The position numbers and the translations under genes were made by a program. From Bacteroidetes bacterium GWA2_31_9b (lineage in GTDB: Bacteria; Bacteroidota; Bacteroidia; Bacteroidales; UBA12077): 6,445 nt of DNA. Of this stretch, positions 1 through 6,440 are shown in pieces. Below the pieces are notes generated by a model. That model made no database searches. It worked only from the letters and a program-made list of their open reading frames with translations, and was not told the origin of the DNA. The DNA lies in the NCBI GenBank assembly GCA_001769005.1, contig MENE01000180.1:16212-22656 (forward strand), written 5' to 3'. Within the stretch, counting starts at the first letter, position 1; every line of letters begins with the position of its first letter.

Positions 1-1
1 C

Positions 2-328
2 CTTGATGTTAATAATCAAACATCTAGAATGATTTCTCAAATGATTTGGTATTTTATAGATGGATATTATCAACGAATTAATGAGAATCCGATGGATAAA
101 ACAGGTTCATATAAAAAATTTCTTGTAAATCTGAATAGTTTTGAATATGAACTCATTTTTTATAAAAGCGAAAAAACAGATCGTTGGTGGATGGAGATTC
201 CAAATTTAAAATCCGAAATTAAAAACAATTTAATAATTTCTTGTACATTAGAAGATTATCAGAAAGCTGGGAATGGAGAAGTCCCAGACAGATGGATAAA
301 AACATTTCAAAAAATCAATTCAATTTAA
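2..328 (+). CDS. Arginase/formimidoylglutamase-family protein, C-terminal part (5' end outside window)
   Basis: The reading frame is open from the first full codon in the window (position 2) to a TAA at 326-328, giving 108 residues with no need for an internal start. The ATG at 29 is therefore probably an internal methionine and not the true start. The visible part carries features I associate with the C-terminal end of Bacteroidota arginase/agmatinase/formimidoylglutamase (ureohydrolase) proteins: QMIWYFIDGYYQR, then FYKSEKTDRWWMEIP near positions 158-202, then a DYQKAGNGEVPDRW tail. These enzymes are manganese-dependent hydrolases of guanidino or formimino groups, but the metal-binding histidine and aspartate motifs would lie upstream of the window, so activity and substrate cannot be judged. 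It lies upstream of the T9SS cluster on the same strand, and a 202-nt gap with promoter candidates suggests a separate transcription unit. The family call rests on remembered motif patterns. Confidence 0.8.
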   Translation, partial: LDVNNQTSRMISQMIWYFIDGYYQRINENPMDKTGSYKKFLVNLNSFEYELIFYKSEKTDRWWMEIPNLKSEIKNNLIISCTLEDYQKAGNGEVPDRWIKTFQKINSI

Positions 329-382
329 AAGTTCGTTTTTTAACTTTATCAAAAAAAGTATCATAAAATTTTTATTCCAAAG

Positions 383-414
383 TAACTTTATTAATTTTAA
401 TAAGTATAAAGTTA
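383..414. repeat. AT-rich inverted repeat, 9-bp arms, downstream of the arginase-family gene
   Basis: TAACTTTAT (383-391) is the exact reverse complement of ATAAAGTTA (406-414), extended by one G-U pair, with a 14-nt loop. A second, overlapping inverted repeat, TTATTAA (388-394) with TTAATAA (397-403), could form instead. No run of T follows the stem directly, so it is a poor intrinsic terminator. It ends just before the candidate -7 element at 415-422. In such AT-rich DNA, chance symmetry is a real possibility. Confidence 0.3.
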
Positions 415-422
415 TATCTTTA
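415..422 (+). promoter_or_regulatory. Candidate Bacteroidota -7 element (TATCTTTA), upstream of porP
   Basis: TATCTTTA differs from the Bacteroidota -7 consensus TAnnTTTG only in the last base. The wider context (GTTATATCTTTACGGGG) resembles promoters in this phylum. No clear TTTG -33 element lies at the expected distance. If used, transcription would start near 428-430 and give a leader of about 100 nt that contains the dyad at 429-452. Confidence 0.4.
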
Positions 423-428
423 CGGGGC

Positions 429-452
429 TTATTAACATTTTAGTGTTAATAA
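429..452. promoter_or_regulatory. Perfect dyad TTATTAACA-N6-TGTTAATAA upstream of porP (candidate operator or leader hairpin)
   Basis: The arms at 429-437 and 444-452 are exact reverse complements (9 bp) around the 6-nt spacer TTTTAG. The inner half-sites, TTAACA and TGTTAA, have the size and spacing typical of a binding site for a dimeric helix-turn-helix regulator. The dyad lies just after one promoter candidate (-7 at 415-422) and about 33 nt before the other (-7 at 485-492), so it is well placed for control of the T9SS operon. It could equally fold as a hairpin in the leader RNA. No T-run follows, which argues against a terminator. The function is inference. Confidence 0.35.
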
Positions 453-484
453 AATTTGTATAGGAACATAATTTTTACTTATTT

Positions 485-492
485 TACTTTTG
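485..492 (+). promoter_or_regulatory. Candidate Bacteroidota -7 element (TACTTTTG) proximal to porP
   Basis: TACTTTTG is an exact match to TAnnTTTG. The nearest upstream TTTG (455-458) is 26 nt away, longer than the usual spacing of about 17-23 nt, so the -33 part is weak. Transcription would start near 498 and give a leader of about 30 nt before the porP ATG at 531, a normal length. Confidence 0.4.
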
Positions 493-530
493 TAAAACTC
501 TAAATACTATTGAGGAAGCAGAAATTTTAT

Positions 531-1472
531 ATGAAAAAGGCAACTTTTCTAATCTCCATTTTTTTAATGGTGTCTGTGTTATTAAAAGCACAGCAAGATC
601 CTCAATTTAGCCAATATATGTTTACACAATTATCAATAAATCCAGGGTTTGCAGGTAGTGATGATAAAATAAATGTTTTTGCATTAGATAGACAACAATG
701 GACTTCTTTTGGAGATGGTGCTCCTAAAATTATTGTATTTAATGCCGATGCAGCGTTTACTTTATTTAAACTTCCTCTTGGTGCTGGTATTTCAATAAAA
801 AATGATGAAATCGGTTTCAATACCGATACCGAAATAAACATTTCATTAGCCTATAAATTAACAATAGGTAATGGCACTTTGGGTATTGGAATAAAAGGAG
901 GAATAGCAAGTACTAGCATATCAGGAACATGGGAATATCCCTATAGTACTGGTCCACAATCTGATGATCCAGCTATTCCAAAAGAACAAAGTGGTCTTGC
1001 AATAGGTGATTTTGGCTTTGGATTATTCTATAAGACACCGGATTTATATTTTGGAATATCAAGCACGCATTTACTTGAGGCTGAATATGATTTGACTCAG
1101 GGTAAATCTGCTCTCGTCCGACATTATTATGTAACAGCAGGATATAATATCCCTTTAACTAATCCATTATTGGATTTCAAACCATCTGTTTTAGTCCAAT
1201 CTGATGGAGCATATTCACAGTTAAGTATTAATGCATTAATCGAATACAATAAAAAACTATGGGGTGGCGTTTCTTATAGAACCGATAATGCAATTATTGG
1301 AGTTATAGGTATCGAATTATTTAATTGGGTTAAAGTAGGTTATTCTTACGACTTTGTAACATCAGACATGATGGATTATAATGACGGTTCACACGAGATT
1401 ATGATGGGTTTTAGTTTCGATATGAGAAAAGAAAAATCACCCGAGCGTTATAAAAGTATTAGATTTTTATAA
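531..1472 (+). CDS. porP: PorP/SprF family type IX secretion system outer-membrane protein
   Basis: This encodes a 313-residue outer-membrane beta-barrel protein of the PorP/SprF family, which is needed for T9SS function. I chose the ATG at 531 because it gives a textbook signal peptide: MKK, a hydrophobic stretch at about residues 4-18, and likely cleavage after LLKA (residue 20). An in-frame TTG at 510 would add seven charged or polar residues before it and is less likely. The mature N-terminus has the family signature, QQDPQFSQYMF followed by a SINPGFAGS motif (about residues 21-43). The rest alternates aromatic/hydrophobic and glycine-rich strands, as in a barrel, and the protein ends in the typical RYKSIRFL. 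Family members are about 300-350 residues, so it looks complete. It is first in the cluster, 61 nt before gldK, the same order as porP-porK in P. gingivalis. Confidence 0.95.
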   Translation: MKKATFLISIFLMVSVLLKAQQDPQFSQYMFTQLSINPGFAGSDDKINVFALDRQQWTSFGDGAPKIIVFNADAAFTLFKLPLGAGISIKNDEIGFNTDTEINISLAYKLTIGNGTLGIGIKGGIASTSISGTWEYPYSTGPQSDDPAIPKEQSGLAIGDFGFGLFYKTPDLYFGISSTHLLEAEYDLTQGKSALVRHYYVTAGYNIPLTNPLLDFKPSVLVQSDGAYSQLSINALIEYNKKLWGGVSYRTDNAIIGVIGIELFNWVKVGYSYDFVTSDMMDYNDGSHEIMMGFSFDMRKEKSPERYKSIRFL

Positions 1473-1503
1473 TTATAAATGAGTACAAATTGAATTATTA
1501 TTA

Positions 1504-1519
1504 TTATTTTGCAAAATAA
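1504..1519. promoter_or_regulatory. Perfect 16-bp palindrome overlapping a weak promoter-like motif before gldK
   Basis: TTATTTTGCAAAATAA reads the same on both strands, with its centre between 1511 and 1512 and no spacer. Its left half plus centre (TTATTTTG, 1504-1511) has one mismatch to the -7 consensus TAnnTTTG, so it may be a promoter for gldKLMN separate from that of porP, or an operator over such a promoter. No TTTG -33 element is seen at the proper distance. It lies 14 nt before the gldK ATG, which would make for a very short leader. Chance symmetry in A/T-rich DNA is possible. Confidence 0.3.
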
Positions 1520-1533
1520 ATATTTTAGATATT

Positions 1534-2862
1534 ATGAAAAAATTACTTGTTCTAGGTGTTCTATTGGTCCTTTCATTCAGTTGTAGCAAATACAATAATG
1601 GAGAGTTAACCGGAGTTCAAGAGAGAAGTGGATGGTTCGAACCACAACCATACGGTATGGCATTCGTTCCTATGGGTAGTTTTAATATGGGTCCAAGCGA
1701 TCAGGATGTAACTTGGGCAATGACAAGTTACTCAAAAACTGTTTCTGTGGATGCTTTCTGGATGGATGAAACTGAAATCACAAATAATGAATACCGACAA
1801 TTTGTATATTATGTTAGAGATTCTATCATGAGAAGAAAACTTGGTGAACAAATTGAGGATTTTCTTATTGCAGAAGATCAATTTGGTAATCCAATAGATC
1901 CTCCAACTCTTAATTGGGAAACTGAAATAGATCCTCAGGATGAAGAACAAGTAGAAATTATTAAAGAAATGTATCTTGCAGAACATGAACGATTTTATAG
2001 AAGAAAAGAAATTGATACCCGAAAACTAATGTTCGAATATTATAGGGTTGATATGCAACAAGCTGCAATAAAATCAAATAGATATAATTTTGATACTAAA
2101 GAATATTCTGGAACAGCAATAAATGCTCAAGGAGAAATTATGGACATTGAAGATCGTTCTGCATTTGTTTTACGCGATGTAATAAATGTTTATCCTGACA
2201 CACTTGCTTGGATTAGCGATTTTACATATTCATATAACGAGCCATATACAAATATGTACTTTTGGCATCCATCTTATGATAATTATCCTGTTGTTGGTGT
2301 TACCTGGAAGCAAGCTAGAGCATTTACTGTTTGGAGAACACAATATTTAAATGATTTCTTAATGAAAGCAGGTGACGGTTTTGTGCAAGATTTTCGTCTT
2401 CCAAGTGAAGCAGAGTGGGAATACGCATCAAGAGGAAACCTTGACCTTTCAATGTATCCTTGGGGTGGTATGTATACCAGAAATAAACAAGGTTGTTTTC
2501 TTGCCAACTTTAAACCTTTGCGAGGTAATTATATTGACGATGGTGGTTTAATTACTGTTGCTGTTGGAAGTTATTCGCCAAACGAATATGGTTTGTTTGA
2601 TATGTCTGGTAATGTTTCAGAATGGACTGCAAATGCATTTGACGAATCAGCATATACATTTATGCATGATATGAATCCGGATTATAAATATGAAGCATTA
2701 CCTGACGATCCTGCATCAATGAGAAGAAAGGTTATTCGCGGTGGTTCATGGAAAGATATTGGATATTTTTTACAAAATGGTACTAGAGCATACGAATATC
2801 AAGATTCAGCTAAATCTTATATTGGATTCAGATGTGTTAGGTCATATCTTGGTTCAAACTAA
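1534..2862 (+). CDS. gldK: GldK/PorK, T9SS ring lipoprotein with FGE-sulfatase-like fold
   Basis: This 442-residue lipoprotein forms, with GldN/PorN, the large periplasmic ring attached under the outer membrane in the type IX secretion system. The start gives a lipoprotein signal: MKK, hydrophobic residues 4-13, then LSFSC with Cys17 as the lipid-modified residue. The remainder is a formylglycine-generating-enzyme (SUMF1)-like domain: FVPMGSFNMG (44-53), WMDETEITNNEYRQF (76-90), YPVVGVTW (251-258), RLPSEAEWEYASRG (from 288), NEYGLFDMSGNVSEW (350-364), RGGSW (402-406) and GFRC (431-434). About 160 residues, many acidic, lie between F90 and P252, much more than in FGE enzymes; long inserts of this sort are usual in GldK. 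The cysteine pair that FGE uses after GGS is absent, in line with a structural role. It lies 61 nt after porP and 35 nt before gldL. Confidence 0.97.
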   Translation: MKKLLVLGVLLVLSFSCSKYNNGELTGVQERSGWFEPQPYGMAFVPMGSFNMGPSDQDVTWAMTSYSKTVSVDAFWMDETEITNNEYRQFVYYVRDSIMRRKLGEQIEDFLIAEDQFGNPIDPPTLNWETEIDPQDEEQVEIIKEMYLAEHERFYRRKEIDTRKLMFEYYRVDMQQAAIKSNRYNFDTKEYSGTAINAQGEIMDIEDRSAFVLRDVINVYPDTLAWISDFTYSYNEPYTNMYFWHPSYDNYPVVGVTWKQARAFTVWRTQYLNDFLMKAGDGFVQDFRLPSEAEWEYASRGNLDLSMYPWGGMYTRNKQGCFLANFKPLRGNYIDDGGLITVAVGSYSPNEYGLFDMSGNVSEWTANAFDESAYTFMHDMNPDYKYEALPDDPASMRRKVIRGGSWKDIGYFLQNGTRAYEYQDSAKSYIGFRCVRSYLGSN

Positions 2863-2897
2863 AAGATCATTAATATTTAACTTAAAAGCTTTGTGTT

Positions 2898-3872
2898 ATG
2901 ATTAATATGTCAGAATTAGTTCAGAGTACGATCTGGAAAAAGTTTATGGCTAAGCTTTACGGTTGGGGAGCCTCACTCGTAATATTGGGCGCATTGTTTA
3001 AACTTATGCACTGGCCATTTGCTTCGGCAATGCTTATTATTGGTATGACAACAGAAACAATTATATTTTTCTTTTCTGCATTCGAACCAATACACGAAGA
3101 TGTTGACTGGACATTGGTTTATCCTGAACTAGCAGGGATAAGCGAAGACGAAGATTTTATACAAGAAAGAGGAAAAATTAAAGAGAGTGTACGAAGTGAA
3201 GGAGGATTTGGGAAACTGGATGAAATGCTTCAAAATGCTGAAATAACTCCAGAGTTATTTGATAAGCTTGGTAAAGGATTGAAAAATCTAAATCAAACAA
3301 CACAAAATTTGATGCATGTTTCTGATGCAGCACAAGCTACAAATCAGTTTGTTGAACATTTACAAACAGCTTCTGAATCTGTTTCAACAATGGCTGAATC
3401 TTATAGCAATTCTTCTCAACAATTATCTGGTTCAGTTAATGGTCTTATTAATTCTTACAAAAATTCAGCTGATTTAATCAACGAATCAGGAAAAAACATA
3501 GCAGATCAATTTTCTCAAACTAGTCAGACTTTTATTGAGAATTATAAATCAATTGATGAAAAAATACAAGCGAATATTTCAAATATTACAAATGGAAATA
3601 AGTCATATAATGAAAAGCTTGAATTAATAAATAAAAATCTTTCTGCTCTAAACTCTGTTTATGAACTTCAACTTCAAAATACAAATGAACAGGTTAAAAA
3701 TTCAACTGTATTAACTGGCGAGATGAATCAGATAATGAGTAATCTTAAAGGTTCTGTTGATGAGACAAAGGTTTATAAAGAAGAAATTTCAAAATTAAAT
3801 AAAAATCTGTCAGCGCTAAATTCAGTTTATGGTAATATGCTTTCAGCAATGAATATCGTAAATAATAGTTAG
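2898..3872 (+). CDS. gldL: GldL/PorL, T9SS inner-membrane motor protein
   Basis: This encodes the 324-residue inner-membrane stator-like component that, with GldM, turns the proton gradient into motion that powers type IX secretion (and gliding, where present). Two membrane helices are visible near the N-terminus (about residues 20-37 and 41-62), followed by the family signature SAFEPIHEDVDWTLVYPELAG. Glu53 in the second helix matches in position the proton-carrying glutamate of Flavobacterium johnsoniae GldL (Glu49, from memory). Residues from about 100 to the end form a long, Asn/Gln/Ser-rich cytoplasmic coiled coil, making it longer than the F. johnsoniae protein (about 215 residues) and closer to P. 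gingivalis PorL. NKNLSALNSVY occurs twice, at 245-255 and 301-311. The start could instead be the ATG at 2907 (MSELVQS), which fits related N-termini as I recall them. Glu53 would then be Glu50. Confidence 0.97.
   Translation: MINMSELVQSTIWKKFMAKLYGWGASLVILGALFKLMHWPFASAMLIIGMTTETIIFFFSAFEPIHEDVDWTLVYPELAGISEDEDFIQERGKIKESVRSEGGFGKLDEMLQNAEITPELFDKLGKGLKNLNQTTQNLMHVSDAAQATNQFVEHLQTASESVSTMAESYSNSSQQLSGSVNGLINSYKNSADLINESGKNIADQFSQTSQTFIENYKSIDEKIQANISNITNGNKSYNEKLELINKNLSALNSVYELQLQNTNEQVKNSTVLTGEMNQIMSNLKGSVDETKVYKEEISKLNKNLSALNSVYGNMLSAMNIVNNS
3630..3662 (+). repeat. GldL coiled-coil repeat, copy 1 (NKNLSALNSVY)
   Basis: This codes residues 245-255 of GldL, identical in 11 of 11 residues to copy 2 at 3798-3830. 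The copies lie exactly 168 nt (56 residues, eight heptads) apart. The DNA differs in five codons, all synonymous third-position changes (Leu, Ser, Ala, Asn, Ser). Confidence 0.9.
3798..3830 (+). repeat. GldL coiled-coil repeat, copy 2 (NKNLSALNSVY)
   Basis: This codes residues 301-311 of GldL, close to its C-terminus, and is followed by GNMLSAMNIV. It is the second copy of the motif at 3630-3662. The surroundings differ after the tyrosine (ELQLQN after copy 1, GNMLSAM after copy 2), so only the core is repeated. Confidence 0.9.
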
Positions 3873-3892
3873 ATTAGAAAAATATTTATATT

Positions 3893-5533
3893 ATGGGTCA
3901 CGGTAAAGAAACTCCCAGGCAAAAAATGATTGGCATGATGTATTTAGTGTTAACAGCTATGTTAGCATTAAATGTGTCTGCAGAAGTACTTGAGGCTTTT
4001 GGTGCTGTTGATGAAGGTCTTAAAAAAACTACTGTAAATTATTCTGAAAAAAATATTGTATTATATAACGATTTTAACAAACAATTTGCTCAAAATGAAA
4101 CTAAAGTCAGACCTTGGAAAGAAAAAGCCGATGAAGTAAAAAAACGTTCTGATGAAATATATGAGTATATTCAAGAGCTTAAGAGAATAATTGTTACTGC
4201 TAATGGTCAAGGAATAGATAAAGGCGACAAATCTGCAATAGAAGAAGATGGTGAAATTGATTTCGAAAAACTAGAAGGGAAAGATAAATTTGATAACCCT
4301 TCTATGATTTTATTAGGAAGTAATAGAGATGGAAAAGCATTCGAATTAAGAGAAAAAATAAAAGATTATAAAGAATATTTAGAAACACTTGTTGATGAAG
4401 ATGATGTTCGAATACGTCATTCTTTAGAAAGTAATCTAGGTACTGAGAATCCACCTCCAGCAAAAGATGGGACAGAAAGATCGTGGGAAGTAAAGTATTT
4501 TGAATCAATGCCATTGGCTGCAGTTATGCCTTTATTAACAAAATTGCAAGTTGACATTCGAAATTCCGAATCAGAAATAGTACAATATTTACTTACACAG
4601 ATTAATGCAGGGTCGTTCTCATTTAATAAGCTAGAACCAACAGTTATTCCAAATACAAATTACGTTTTAGAAGGAAATGCTTATAAAGCAGATGTTTTTC
4701 TTGCAGCTGTTGATACTCTTAATTTACCAATTGTTTATGTTGGCAGATATGATTCAGTTCGGCTAGATGATGGTTCATTTGATTACAGAATGGTTGGTAG
4801 TTATGATTCATTAGATATTCTGGATGGTAAAGGTAAATTTAGTGCTTTAAGTAATAGATTAGGTAAACAAGATTGGGGTGGTATAATTAAACTTAGAGGC
4901 CCCGATGGAAATTTCATTAAAAAAACATTTAAACGTACGTATACTGTTGCCAAACCAAACTTAGTTGTATCTCCTACAAAAATGAATGTTTTTTATGTTG
5001 GTGTAGATAATCCTGTAAGTATATCAATTGCAGGTATTGCAGGTGATAAAATTGAACCATCTATTACAAATGGGAAAATAATTAAAAAAGGTGATGGTGA
5101 ATTCATTGTAAATGTAAACCGCCCTGGAAATAGTTTAATTACTGTTGTTGCAAATATTGATGGGACACGAAAATCTATGGGTGTTGCTTCATTTCGTGTA
5201 AAAGCATTACCTGATCCAGTTGTTAAAGTTGCTGGTAAACAAGGTGGGAAAATTGAAAAAAATGTTCTTAATGCTCAAGCCGGGGTTTTTGCAGTAATGG
5301 ATAACTTCGACTTTGAACTTGAATTTAAAATTATTGATTTTAGCGTCTCTACTACTGATAAAGGAGGGTATTATATTGTGCAAAAAGCAACAGGAAATAA
5401 ATTCACTCCAGCTCAGTTTAATATGCTTAAAGAAATTAAAAGAGGACAACGTGTGAATATTGAAGATGTTAAAGCTGTTGGACCTGATGGAAGTGTTAGA
5501 AATCTTGCATCAATTGTATTTGAAATTATTTAA
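3893..5533 (+). CDS. gldM: GldM/PorM, T9SS periplasm-spanning motor shaft
   Basis: This 546-residue protein has a single inner-membrane helix inside the GldL pentamer and a long periplasmic part that carries motor movement to the GldK-GldN ring. The N-terminus has the family pattern GKETPRQKMIGMMYLVLTAM, with the helix at about residues 13-33. Arg9 is the position reported (from memory) to interact with the GldL glutamate. The periplasmic part follows the known four-domain order. First comes a helical D1 at about 36-235, including WEVKYFESMPLAAV starting at W198. Beta domains follow at about 245-350 and 355-437, with FYVGVDNPVSISIAG from F367. The last, D4, starts near 438 (LPDPVVKVAGKQGGKI) and ends in ASIVFEII. 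F. johnsoniae and P. gingivalis proteins are about 515 residues; the extra length here is partly in the acidic, charged D1 region around residues 105-170. It starts 20 nt after gldL and ends 15 nt before gldN. Confidence 0.97.
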   Translation: MGHGKETPRQKMIGMMYLVLTAMLALNVSAEVLEAFGAVDEGLKKTTVNYSEKNIVLYNDFNKQFAQNETKVRPWKEKADEVKKRSDEIYEYIQELKRIIVTANGQGIDKGDKSAIEEDGEIDFEKLEGKDKFDNPSMILLGSNRDGKAFELREKIKDYKEYLETLVDEDDVRIRHSLESNLGTENPPPAKDGTERSWEVKYFESMPLAAVMPLLTKLQVDIRNSESEIVQYLLTQINAGSFSFNKLEPTVIPNTNYVLEGNAYKADVFLAAVDTLNLPIVYVGRYDSVRLDDGSFDYRMVGSYDSLDILDGKGKFSALSNRLGKQDWGGIIKLRGPDGNFIKKTFKRTYTVAKPNLVVSPTKMNVFYVGVDNPVSISIAGIAGDKIEPSITNGKIIKKGDGEFIVNVNRPGNSLITVVANIDGTRKSMGVASFRVKALPDPVVKVAGKQGGKIEKNVLNAQAGVFAVMDNFDFELEFKIIDFSVSTTDKGGYYIVQKATGNKFTPAQFNMLKEIKRGQRVNIEDVKAVGPDGSVRNLASIVFEII

Positions 5534-5548
5534 CTAAAAGAAATATAT

Positions 5549-6391
5549 ATGAAAAGGTTTTTTGTTATTCTGCTTGTAGTTGGGTTATCATTAACCCTCT
5601 TTAACAATAAACAGACTTATGCTCAAAATGTAAATGATAATATTTATGTTAAAGAAAATATTCCGGGTAAAAGACCTGTTCCATTCCCTTTATTAAGAGA
5701 AGCAGATATAATGTGGTCAAAAAAAGTGTGGCAGGTAATCGATTGCAGAGAAAAAATGAATCATATTTTTTATTATCCTACTGCTGATATTGATGATAGA
5801 AAAAGCTTAATCAGCGTATTAATTTATGCCATAAATAACGAAGGTCTTACTATTTATCGTGATGATGAATTTAAACAACTAATGACCCGAGACGAAGTTT
5901 ATGAAAAGTTTGATGCTTTACCTGACACTCAACAAGTAACTGATCCTGAAACCGGAGAGCTTACTTCTAGAGTTATTGAAGGTGAAGTTAAATTTGAAGA
6001 AGTAACTAAATACGAATTAAAAGAACAGTGGTATTTCGATAAGCAACATTCAATCATGCGAGTTCGAATTTTAGGTATATGTCCTATTAGAGTTTGGGTT
6101 GATCCTGAAACAGGACAAGCTAGAAAAGCTCGTACTTTTTGGGTTTATTTTGACGAAGCAAGACCATTATTTGCAAAACAAGAAATTTTTAATCGAAACA
6201 ATGATGCTCAACGCATAAGCTTTGATGATATATTTTGGCAACGAAGATTTACTAGTTATATCGTTAGAGAATCGAATGTTTACGATAACCGTGAAATTTC
6301 AGGATATATGCAAGGAGTTCATAATTTGTTAGAAGCAGAAAAGATTAAACAAGATATTTTCAATATTGAGCATGATTTATGGGAGTTTTAA
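5549..6391 (+). CDS. gldN: GldN/PorN, T9SS periplasmic ring protein
   Basis: This 280-residue periplasmic protein partners with GldK/PorK in the ring complex below the outer membrane and receives the tip of GldM. The N-terminus is a clear Sec signal: MKR, a hydrophobic run at about residues 4-18, and likely cleavage after TYA (residue 25). The mature protein has the GldN family pattern: READIMWSKKVWQVIDCREKMNH (from R50), YPTADIDDRKSL, a central YDDEF/TRDEVYEKF-like segment, EQWYFDKQHSIMRVRILGI, then WVYFDEARPLFAKQEIFN and a C-terminal SYIVRESNVYDNREISGYM. Two cysteines (Cys66 and the one in GICPIRV) are present in the mature protein. The length is usual for the Bacteroidales PorN/GldN group. 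It is the last gene of the operon, 15 nt after gldM and followed within 16 nt by the terminator. The leader before the ATG is A-rich with no Shine-Dalgarno sequence. Confidence 0.97.
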   Translation: MKRFFVILLVVGLSLTLFNNKQTYAQNVNDNIYVKENIPGKRPVPFPLLREADIMWSKKVWQVIDCREKMNHIFYYPTADIDDRKSLISVLIYAINNEGLTIYRDDEFKQLMTRDEVYEKFDALPDTQQVTDPETGELTSRVIEGEVKFEEVTKYELKEQWYFDKQHSIMRVRILGICPIRVWVDPETGQARKARTFWVYFDEARPLFAKQEIFNRNNDAQRISFDDIFWQRRFTSYIVRESNVYDNREISGYMQGVHNLLEAEKIKQDIFNIEHDLWEF

Positions 6392-6406
6392 TCTAATATA
6401 AGTTAT

Positions 6407-6440
6407 AAAAAAACCGAAGAAATTTTTCTTCGGTTTTTTT
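6407..6440 (+). terminator. Rho-independent terminator closing the T9SS operon (symmetric)
   Basis: ACCGAAGAAA (6413-6422) pairs perfectly with TTTCTTCGGT (6425-6434). With the flanking A7 and T7 runs, the inverted repeat is 16 bp with a 2-nt centre (in practice a slightly opened loop). The run of seven T after CGG is the classic release signal. Because seven A stand on the other side, the same structure could also stop transcription arriving on the minus strand. Confidence 0.92.

Noticed and set aside
328..347. Possible terminator hairpin AAAGTT/AACTTT just after the arginase-family stop codon
   Set aside because: Only a 6-bp A/T-rich stem with an 8-nt loop and no T-run after it. It cannot be told from chance.
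455..458. TTTG as -33 element for the promoter at 485-492
   Set aside because: The 26-nt gap is longer than the usual Bacteroidota spacing, so I kept only the -7 element as a candidate.
602..841. Minus-strand open frame of 79 codons inside porP
   Set aside because: It lies wholly within a clear PorP coding region, has no recognisable protein features, and is a shadow of the sense frame.
1732..2507. Two minus-strand open frames inside gldK (1732-1986 and 2283-2507)
   Set aside because: Both are covered by strongly family-typical GldK sequence and show no domain or start signal of their own.
4302..5449. Two minus-strand open frames inside gldM (4302-4514 and 5207-5449)
   Set aside because: Low-complexity, Phe/Leu/Ile-rich translations typical of antisense reading of A/T-rich genes, with no support.
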